NCBI GenBank assembly: GCA_035519135.1
Contig: DATIWX010000145.1
Location: 1 to 14,030, forward strand
Direction of reading: 5' to 3'
DNA: 14,030 bases
Source: VBDM01 sp035519135
GTDB taxonomy: Bacteria > Pseudomonadota > Gammaproteobacteria > Burkholderiales > SG8-39
Shown: positions 1-5,196 of the stretch, piece after piece
Numbering within the stretch: the first letter of the stretch is position 1
Layout: the number at the start of each line of letters is the position of its first letter
The notes under the pieces: model-generated
Told to the model about the DNA's origin: nothing
Databases searched by the model: none
Seen by the model: only the letters and a program-made list of their open reading frames with translations
Translations under genes and position numbers: made by a program

Positions 1-328
1 CGCCTCAGGTACACCCGCAAATCGGGGCGCGCACAACAGCGAAACCTTGGTGCAGCAACCGGATCATCAGCCGTTGGTTCGAGAATCCGTCCCGAGCCGA
101 ATCACCGAAGCGCTTTCAGTTGACGCCTTTTACGCGCCTTCGTCAAGGTGTATTTGGCGGCCGATGGCATGCTTTATCTGACCTAAGTCAAAACATCCGC
201 TTCTGGCCGATTGCAGACTTTGGAGACGGTGCCAGAAGCAGCGGCGAGGGGGTATTGTCCCGACTGTGCCTCCGGCTGAGGACGCGCGTCTGTCGGCGCG
301 GGGGCATCCGCTCGTGAAGGAGTCACGA
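1..328. other. Non-coding or unassigned left flank
   Basis: I see no convincing gene here. Frames open in this stretch (for example 120-317 plus and 130-408 minus) lack a Shine-Dalgarno sequence, recognisable motifs or a plausible protein composition. The base composition is less GC-skewed than the neighbouring genes, as expected for intergenic DNA. The stretch contains a probable dispersed-repeat fragment at about 186-222, listed separately. It ends with the ribosome binding site of the outer-membrane protein gene, AAGGAG at 317-322. No clear -35/-10 pair stands out. The left part could be the end of an intergenic region whose upstream gene lies outside the window. Confidence 0.55.
186..222. 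repeat. Probable fragment of a dispersed intergenic repeat ('ADI'-type)
   Basis: Read in the plus frame of position 120, this DNA gives SQNIRFWPIADFG. That resembles the recurring translation (V)RF.P.ADI(G) found in many spurious proteobacterial hypothetical proteins, which come from a dispersed non-coding repeat built around a 'GTC..CCGCTTCTGGCC...GCAGAC' core. The core bases here are CCGCTTCTGGCCGATTGCAG. A short inverted motif, TGAC-CTAA-GTCA, lies at its left edge (about 179-190). This is recognition from memory of the repeat's translated form and was not checked against a database. Only one copy is visible in the window, so repetition cannot be shown from this sequence alone. Confidence 0.35.
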
Positions 329-958
329 ATGCGAGGAAACTCACATGAAAGAACCCACATGAAAAGATGCCTGTTGATTGCGGCGGCCGCTGCGTGGGCA
401 CTGTGCAAACCGGTGTGGGCGGCGCCGGTGAACTTTTCGGATCCCTACGTCGAGCTGAGCGTGGGCGTGGCGACGGGGTCGAATCTCGCGTTCGACGGCG
501 TCAACGCATCGCTGGACTCGGGTCCCGCCGCCAGTATCGGCCTCGGTTTTGCCCGCTTCGTCGGTCCGGTCGATCTTCGGCTCGACTACATGACCACGGA
601 TCGGGATACTTGCTTCGCCCTGTCCTGCATTTTCGGAAACCAGGGCGTCACCTCCAGCAGCACCATGCTGAGTGCGCTCTACAACCTTCCTGTCGGGGAG
701 GGTCGTTGGGAAGCGTATGTCGGCGCCGGCGCGGGAATGGTGAAGGTCGAAGTCGAGAACACGGGACCCGGCTTTTCCGGCAGCGACAACGTCTTCGGCT
801 GGCAGCTCGTCGGCGGCGCGCGCGTGAGGCTGTTCGACTGGCCGATCCGCCTGCTCGTCGAATACCGATACCAGAGCTCTCAGGACGCTCACGTTCAAGG
901 GCACACCGTCGAATACAACAGCAACAGCCTTGCGGCCGGCGTGCGCTGGACGTTTTAG
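329..958 (+). CDS. Outer-membrane beta-barrel protein (opacity/OmpW-size porin-like)
   Basis: A 209-residue exported protein predicted to form a small outer-membrane beta-barrel. The first 31 residues are a signal peptide: a basic start, the hydrophobic core CLLIAAAAAWAL, then a VWA|A cleavage site. The mature part alternates amphipathic strands such as YVELSVGVATGS, VDLRLDYMT and IRLLVEYRYQ. It ends in LAAGVRWTF, whose terminal phenylalanine is the classic recognition signal for the BAM insertion machinery. One loop holds two cysteines (DTCFALSC) that could form a disulphide in the periplasm. I chose the ATG at 329 because AAGGAG lies six bases upstream. The in-frame ATG at 359 gives a tidier 21-residue signal peptide but has a weak ribosome site. 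Function beyond 'barrel protein' is unknown. The next gene starts 17 bp downstream on the same strand. Confidence 0.8.
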   Translation: MRGNSHERTHMKRCLLIAAAAAWALCKPVWAAPVNFSDPYVELSVGVATGSNLAFDGVNASLDSGPAASIGLGFARFVGPVDLRLDYMTTDRDTCFALSCIFGNQGVTSSSTMLSALYNLPVGEGRWEAYVGAGAGMVKVEVENTGPGFSGSDNVFGWQLVGGARVRLFDWPIRLLVEYRYQSSQDAHVQGHTVEYNSNSLAAGVRWTF

Positions 959-974
959 CGAGTAAGCTATCCGC

Positions 975-2264
975 ATGGATGCTCTCGCCGATGTCTCCGT
1001 TGCGAACGGCACCCGCCCGCTCTCCGAGCTCCTGAACCGCGAATGCACCTGCGTGACGCTCGACCGCGAGGCCCTGTGCGCGGCGCTGGAGCGGGAGGCG
1101 GGCGATCCGGATTTCTGCGCGACGCTCATCGGCACGCGGCCCCACCTGTTCTCGAATGCCCCGGTGTTCATGTCGGAGGCGCATGTAGCCGCCATGCTGC
1201 GCACGGTGCGCGCGATCGAGTCGATTGCGCGCCTTCCCGCCTACCGCGATGCGGTCCTGTCGCGCTCGGGCGAGATCGCGCGTCTCGATTTCGGGCCGCG
1301 CGGGGTCTTCATGGGTTACGACTTCCACCTGGCCCACGACGGCCCGAAGCTCATCGAGATCAACACCAACGCCGGCGGCGCGTTTCTCAACGCGGTGCTC
1401 GCCCGCGCCCAACACGCCTGCTGCGAGGAGATGCTGGGCGGGCTGCGCCGGTCGGAGGCCCGTGATTTCGACGCGGCCGTCGCGCGCATGTTCGAGAGCG
1501 AGTGGCGGCTGCAGCGCAAGGAGGGAACGCCGCGGCGCATCGCCATCGCCGACGACCTGCCGGAGGAGCAGTACCTCTATCCAGAATTTATCCTCGCGCA
1601 GCGTTTCCTCGCCATGCACGGCATGGAAGCGGTGATCGCCGACGCCGCGAAGCTTCGCTTCGAGCGGGGCGGGCTGCTCTTCGAAGGCAGGCCGATCGAT
1701 CTCGTCTACAACCGTCTGGTCGATTTTGCGCTCGAGCGCCCCGAGCATGCGGCGTTGCGCGAAGCGTATCTCGCGGGCGCCGTGGTGGTCACGCCGAACC
1801 CGCGCATCCACGCCCTCTTCGCCGACAAGCGCGACCTCACCCTGCTGTCCGATCCCGCGCTGCTCCGTTCGTGGGGCGCTTCTGCAGAGGTGCTTGCAGA
1901 TCTTTCGGCTGTACCGCGCACGGTGCCGGTCGTGCCCGGGAATGCGCAAGACCTTTGGCGCAACAGGAAGAAGCTGTTCTTCAAGCCCGCCGTGGGCTAC
2001 GGCAGCAAGGGCGTCTACCGTGGCGACCGGATGACCAGGCGCGTGTGGGGTGAAATCCAGCACGGCCGCTACGTCGCGCAGGAGTACGCGGCGCCGAGCG
2101 AGCGCGTGATCGAAGTGGATGGAGCGACGGTGGTACGAAAGACCGACGTACGGCTCTACGTGTACGACGGAAATATCCTGCTCACCGCCGCCCGCCTGTA
2201 CCAGGGGCAGGCGACCAATTTCCGGATGCCGGGAAGCGGATTCGCGCCCGTGTTCGTGATTTGA
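975..2264 (+). CDS. ATP-grasp-like protein of unknown substrate, apparently circularly permuted
   Basis: A 429-residue soluble protein with no signal peptide or membrane segment. Two stretches look like ATP-grasp ligase motifs. LIEINTN (Glu128, Asn130) resembles the metal-binding E-x-N motif that normally sits near the end of the fold. FKPAVGYGSKGVYRGD (Lys337, glycine loop 341-346), followed by YVAQEY and a basic DVRLYVYDG strand, resembles the nucleotide-binding half. Their order is the reverse of the usual one, suggesting a circular permutation like that known in glutathionylspermidine synthetase-type enzymes. ATP-grasp enzymes join a carboxylate to an amine or thiol via an acyl phosphate; the substrate here cannot be read. 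The stop codon overlaps the start of the diguanylate cyclase gene, so the two are co-translated. The start has no good Shine-Dalgarno sequence. Fold assignment is moderately confident; a plain 'hypothetical protein' label would also be defensible. Confidence 0.7.
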   Translation: MDALADVSVANGTRPLSELLNRECTCVTLDREALCAALEREAGDPDFCATLIGTRPHLFSNAPVFMSEAHVAAMLRTVRAIESIARLPAYRDAVLSRSGEIARLDFGPRGVFMGYDFHLAHDGPKLIEINTNAGGAFLNAVLARAQHACCEEMLGGLRRSEARDFDAAVARMFESEWRLQRKEGTPRRIAIADDLPEEQYLYPEFILAQRFLAMHGMEAVIADAAKLRFERGGLLFEGRPIDLVYNRLVDFALERPEHAALREAYLAGAVVVTPNPRIHALFADKRDLTLLSDPALLRSWGASAEVLADLSAVPRTVPVVPGNAQDLWRNRKKLFFKPAVGYGSKGVYRGDRMTRRVWGEIQHGRYVAQEYAAPSERVIEVDGATVVRKTDVRLYVYDGNILLTAARLYQGQATNFRMPGSGFAPVFVI

Positions 2265-3358
2265 TGGATCCGACGCTCTCGCAAGACGACGTCGTTCCCG
2301 GACGCCCGAAGGACGAGGGCCTGCGATTCGCGCAGCGCATGTACCGTCTGCGCACGCTCGGCCCGGTACTCGGCGCGGTATGCGTCGGTGGCGCGCTGTG
2401 GAGCCAGGGCGCGCATGCGCTCGTCTGGGTGGCGCTCGTGCTGAACGCCCTGGCGTGGCCGCACCTCGCGTATCGGCTGGCGCGCCGCAGCGACAATCCT
2501 TACCGCGCGGAGCTGCGCAATCTGATGATCGACTCGGCGAGCGGCGGCGCCTGGATGGCGATGATCGGCTTCAGCGCGGCGCCGAGCGCGGTGATCTTCT
2601 CGATGATGGCGATGGACAAGGCGAGCATCGGCGGGCTGCGCTTCCTCGCGCGCTGCATCGCCGCGCAGGCGGCAGCGGCGGCAGTGGTGGTGATGGCGCC
2701 CGGATTCGAGCTGCATCTCCAGTCGTCGATCTTGGAACGGGTCGCCAGCCTCCCGCTTCTGGTCGGCTATCCGATCACGATCGGCCTGACCACGTATCGC
2801 CTCGCGCGTCGCGTGCGGCGGCAGAACCTGACGCTCGCCGCGATCTCGAGCATCGACGGCTTGTCGGGGCTTCTCAACCGCAGCCACTGGGAGGCGGTCG
2901 TCGGCGCGGAGTTCCAGCGCTGCCGGCGGATCGGTCACCCCTCGTCGCTGGTGATGATGGACATCGATCATTTCAAGGCGATCAACGACCGTCACGGCCA
3001 TCCGGCGGGCGACGCGGTCATCCGCTCGGTGGCCTCAATCCTGCGCGGCGTGCTGCGGCTCCACGACGTTCCCGGGCGCTACGGCGGTGAGGAATTCGGC
3101 ATCGTCCTCCCGGGAACCGGCATCCAGGGCGCCGAGGTTCTCGCGGAGCGGGTCCGCAAGCGGATCGAATCCACGGTGCTGGAGGGCACCAGAGGCGTGC
3201 GCGCCACCGCGAGCCTGGGCGTCGCCGCCTTCGACCCCCGGGACGCGGACCACGTGGACTGGATCGCGCGCGCCGACCGCGCTCTCTACATGGCGAAGGA
3301 ATCCGGCCGCAACCGCACCGTGCGCGACGTACCCGAGGGGACGCCCGCCCAGGCATAG
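2264..3358 (+). CDS. MASE2-GGDEF membrane diguanylate cyclase
   Basis: A 364-residue inner-membrane enzyme making the second messenger cyclic di-GMP from two GTP. The N-terminal part (about residues 20-185) is a MASE2 sensor: it opens with the typical FAQRMYRLRTLGPVLGA and carries several hydrophobic helices. The GGDEF domain fills about 195-355, with DGLSGLLNR at its start, the metal site MDIDHFKAIND, the active-site loop GGEEF at 274-278 and ASLGVA near the end. An allosteric inhibitory site RxxD (RLHD, 265-268) sits exactly five residues before GGEEF, so product feedback is likely. The arrangement matches E. coli DgcC (AdrA), the curli/cellulose activator, but orthology is not shown. The ATG shares one base with the preceding stop (TGATG at 2262-2266), and no separate ribosome site is visible, so translation depends on the upstream gene. 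An in-frame TTG at 2261 is less likely. Confidence 0.93.
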   Translation: MDPTLSQDDVVPGRPKDEGLRFAQRMYRLRTLGPVLGAVCVGGALWSQGAHALVWVALVLNALAWPHLAYRLARRSDNPYRAELRNLMIDSASGGAWMAMIGFSAAPSAVIFSMMAMDKASIGGLRFLARCIAAQAAAAAVVVMAPGFELHLQSSILERVASLPLLVGYPITIGLTTYRLARRVRRQNLTLAAISSIDGLSGLLNRSHWEAVVGAEFQRCRRIGHPSSLVMMDIDHFKAINDRHGHPAGDAVIRSVASILRGVLRLHDVPGRYGGEEFGIVLPGTGIQGAEVLAERVRKRIESTVLEGTRGVRATASLGVAAFDPRDADHVDWIARADRALYMAKESGRNRTVRDVPEGTPAQA

Positions 3359-3366
3359 AGGCGAAC

Positions 3367-3771
3367 ATGAGAAAACTCCATCGACTGACCGCACACAAGA
3401 AGCTCGCCGGCGTGTGCGCCGGACTCGGCGAGTATTTCGACCTGGACCCTCTGTTCTTCCGCCTGTTCTTCCTGGTGTCGCTGTTCTTCGGCGGCATCGG
3501 GGCGCTGGTCTACCTGCTGCTGTGGCTGATGGCTCCGGAAAAGCCCGGCGAAGGCGAGCGCCCGCCCGCGGCGGGGCTGCGCCTGTCCGGCACCGACCGC
3601 AAGATCGCCGGGGTGTGCGGCGGTCTCGGGGAATGGCTCGACATCGATCCCGTGTTCCTGCGCGTGGCTTTCATCCTGCTTGCCCTGGTGGGGGGACTGG
3701 GGATCGTCGTCTACGCGCTGCTGTGGATCTTCCTGCCGCGCGGCCCGGTCACGCCCGCGGCGAGCGCCTAG
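3367..3771 (+). CDS. Tandem PspC-domain membrane protein
   Basis: A 134-residue protein made of two PspC domains in a row. The first (about 3-60) reads LHRLTAHKKLAGVCAGLGEYFDLDPLFFR followed by a hydrophobic helix ending YLLLWLMAP. The second (about 73-125) repeats the pattern: DRKIAGVCGGLGEWLDIDPVFLR, then a helix ending YALLWIFLP. PspC proteins are small inner-membrane components of phage-shock or envelope-stress responses; a single domain of about 60 residues is usual. The two halves are clearly an internal duplication, joined by a short charged and proline-rich linker (EKPGEGERPPAAG). The gene begins eight bases after the diguanylate cyclase stop, with a modest GAGG ribosome site, so it is probably in the same transcript. 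No PspA, PspB or PspF gene lies nearby, so a link to the classical Psp system is not shown. Confidence 0.9.
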   Translation: MRKLHRLTAHKKLAGVCAGLGEYFDLDPLFFRLFFLVSLFFGGIGALVYLLLWLMAPEKPGEGERPPAAGLRLSGTDRKIAGVCGGLGEWLDIDPVFLRVAFILLALVGGLGIVVYALLWIFLPRGPVTPAASA

Positions 3772-3778
3772 CAGAGCG

Positions 3779-3787
3779 TGCTAGAGT
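3779..3787 (+). promoter_or_regulatory. Extended -10 promoter of the small RNA unit
   Basis: The bases TGC-TAGAGT form an extended -10 element (TGn followed by a hexamer with four of six consensus bases) just after the PspC stop codon. A start of transcription near 3794 would follow. No convincing -35 hexamer is visible at the usual distance, which extended -10 promoters tolerate. The position, immediately before the 16S-tail complement and with a terminator about 130 bases further on, supports an independent short transcript. Pattern match only. Confidence 0.45.
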
Positions 3788-3819
3788 ATCGGCTCCCAAC
3801 TTTGAAAGGAGGTGATCCC

Positions 3820-3903
3820 GTGAGAGACCAACCAGGCAGGACCGGCTCGACAGCCTCGAACAGCGGATCAATCCACAACACAGGGATGTCCGCCAGCCGT
3901 TAG
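3820..3903 (+). CDS. Possible 27-residue peptide nested in the small RNA unit
   Basis: A GTG start stands seven bases after GGAGG in the 15-base 16S-tail complement, an almost ideal initiation context. The frame runs 27 codons to a TAG and would give MRDQPGRTGS-TASNSGSIHN-TGMSASR. The peptide is small, polar and rich in Ser, Gly and Thr, with no hydrophobic segment and no family I recognise. The terminator begins about 18 bases after the stop, so the frame fills most of the transcript. It may be a real peptide, a frame translated only to stall ribosomes, or chance. Codon use is less GC-biased at third positions than in neighbouring genes, which argues against a long-conserved protein. Confidence 0.3.
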   Translation: MRDQPGRTGSTASNSGSIHNTGMSASR

Positions 3904-3921
3904 GCCGGCATGCCTCAAGCA

Positions 3922-3954
3922 GAACGCCCCGGAGACCCCGGGGCGTTTTGTTTT
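3922..3954 (+). terminator. Intrinsic terminator of the small RNA unit
   Basis: The arms AACGCCCCGG (3923-3932) and CCGGGGCGTT (3938-3947) form a perfect ten-pair, GC-rich stem with loop AGACC. The run TTTTGTTTT (3946-3954) follows immediately. This is a textbook Rho-independent terminator for plus-strand transcripts and also ends any read-through from the ATP-grasp/cyclase/PspC run. Confidence 0.9.
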
Positions 3955-4100
3955 CAGCGGTTCCGGCACTGACAGCTCTCGGCGCGCCGCGGGTCGCCTC
4001 CGACGCAATGCGGATAGCCGGATATCGGCACATCGGCCGCGCCATCGTGACTTCTGCAAAATAGGGGCGCTTCCGGGTGTCCCTTTCTCTCTAGTGCCGT
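3955..4100. other. Intergenic spacer between terminator and AraC gene end
   Basis: This 146-base stretch separates the small RNA terminator from the 3' end of the minus-strand AraC-type gene. I see no open frame with a ribosome site, no second terminator with a U-tract for the AraC transcript, and no clear promoter. Several short GC-rich inverted motifs (for example around GGCGCGCCG) are within what this base composition gives by chance. Confidence 0.5.
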
Positions 4101-5027
4101 TTAGTGTGACCGGGCTCTGAACTTGCCTGGCGACATTCCAAAGTGCTTCTTGAATACGTTGGAAAATCCGGGAGCGCTCTTGAAGCCCGCATCGCGCGCG
4201 ATCCGCTCGACCGACATTGTGCTGTGCCTCAGCGCGTCGACGGCACGGGCGAGGCGGCGCTCGACCAGATAGGCGTAAGGCGTTCGCTGAGTAGCGGCGC
4301 GAAAGCTGCGAATGAAATGATTCTTGGAAATGCCGACAAGCTGCGCGAGATCGGCCAGCGCGATGTCGCGGGCGACATCGGCGTCGATGTAGGCGAGGAC
4401 TCGCCTCAGGTGTCGCGGCGCCAGGGGACGCGGCGCAGCCGCCGCCACCAGTCGTTGTCGGCTGCTCCGCGACACGTTCGAATGCCAGCAGACCAGATGT
4501 CGTATCAACAGCTCCATCGACTGCGTCAGGAGCAGCGCGTCCGGGTACTTGCCGCTTCCACTGAATGTTTCGAATTCGCTCTGCAGCATCGTGAAATAGC
4601 CCTGCAGCCAAGGATCGTGGACGGCGAACATGGGATCGATCTCCGGCGCGGCCGAGCAGGCGAGATTCTCATCGACGTACTGTCGTTTGAGCGACGGCGC
4701 GACGTAGACGTGCATGACCTCGCAGACACCATCCCGAACCCATTCGCTGCACTCGTCTCTCGGACTGACGGTCACGGAGCCGTGTTGCGTGCGTGTGCCG
4801 ATGCAACGGCCGTCTACGAACTTTGCAACGGAGGTCGACCCTCCGACGTGATACATCACCGTGTCTTGCGCCAACACGACTTGCTTTGCAGTGCGCGAGG
4901 CCGGGCGGTGCCACTTGGCAGCGATCACCTCGCCCCCCGGGCCGTGCACGACGTAATCGGGTTCTGCCGAATAATTTGTCGAGAGAAAATGACTGAAAGC
5001 CGAAGGTTCCGTGAGCTGGCGATCCAT
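4101..5027 (-). CDS. AraC-family transcriptional regulator
   Basis: A 308-residue DNA-binding regulator. The C-terminal hundred residues are the double helix-turn-helix of the AraC/XylS family. Visible parts are RRVLAYIDADVARDIALADLAQLVGISKNHFIRSFRAATQ (first motif, split by its turn) and SVERIARDAGFKSAPGFSNVFKKHFGMSPGKFR (second motif with the family signature). The N-terminal part (about 1-190) looks like the AraC-binding-like effector domain of FeaR-type regulators of aromatic catabolism, but its ligand cannot be read. I chose the ATG at 5027 because GGAGG lies eight bases upstream. An in-frame GTG at 5084 would add 19 residues, reach into the shared control region and has no ribosome site. 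The gene is divergent from the tannase-family esterase across 169 bp, so it probably controls that gene and itself. Confidence 0.93.
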   Translation of the reverse strand: MDRQLTEPSAFSHFLSTNYSAEPDYVVHGPGGEVIAAKWHRPASRTAKQVVLAQDTVMYHVGGSTSVAKFVDGRCIGTRTQHGSVTVSPRDECSEWVRDGVCEVMHVYVAPSLKRQYVDENLACSAAPEIDPMFAVHDPWLQGYFTMLQSEFETFSGSGKYPDALLLTQSMELLIRHLVCWHSNVSRSSRQRLVAAAAPRPLAPRHLRRVLAYIDADVARDIALADLAQLVGISKNHFIRSFRAATQRTPYAYLVERRLARAVDALRHSTMSVERIARDAGFKSAPGFSNVFKKHFGMSPGKFRARSH

Positions 5028-5060
5028 ATTGGCGACCTCCCATCGCCGCTGGCCATAACC

Positions 5061-5082
5061 GAAATCAACATGCATGGATTTC
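5061..5082. promoter_or_regulatory. Candidate operator in the AraC-esterase divergent region
   Basis: GAAATC and its inverted copy GATTTC flank a ten-base spacer that contains the palindrome CATGCATG. The site lies 34 bases upstream of the AraC-type start and 115 bases upstream of the esterase start, where a regulator could act on both. The palindrome is not exactly centred between the arms. AraC-type proteins more often bind direct repeats, so this is a pattern-based suggestion only. Confidence 0.35.
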
Positions 5083-5196
5083 ACTTATCGCCAATCTTTG
5101 CCGCGACGCCATCTACCTTTGCGTTCCCTGCTTATCATACCCTTGTTGTTCGGGCGATTCATTCCCATTCCCACTTCGCCAAAGTCTGGAGGGGCT

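Larger units (their letters stand above)
3794..3954 (+). ncRNA. Candidate small RNA with exact complement of the 16S rRNA 3' tail
   Basis: This roughly 160-base unit lies between the PspC gene and a strong terminator. Bases 3804-3818 (GAAAGGAGGTGATCC) are the perfect reverse complement of the 16S 3' end GGATCACCTCCTTTC, far longer than any ordinary ribosome binding site in the window. Six bases of it (TGATCC, 3813-3818) can pair with GGATCA at 3865-3870, which could mask part of the site. Further pairings are possible, such as CGGCT 3843-3847 with AGCCG 3895-3899. From memory, a betaproteobacterial family described as 'toxic small RNA' in Rfam carries such an anti-SD-complementary element and is toxic when overexpressed. 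Membership here is inference. It could instead be the leader of the nested 27-codon frame. Ends are estimated from the -10 element and terminator. Confidence 0.5.

Noticed and set aside
70..105. T-arm-like GGTTCGAGAATCC, possible tRNA 3' part
   Set aside because: The flanking bases do not form the five-pair T stem, and no acceptor, D or anticodon arm can be drawn around it.
648..2063. 471-codon minus-strand open frame opposite the barrel and ATP-grasp genes
   Set aside because: It is antisense to two supported genes and has a low-complexity Arg/Ala/His-rich translation and no ribosome site.
3804..3818. Fragment of a 16S rRNA gene on the minus strand
   Set aside because: Only the last 15 bases of 16S match. 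Bases further into the gene (GGCTG before GGATCACC) do not, so it is not an rRNA gene remnant.
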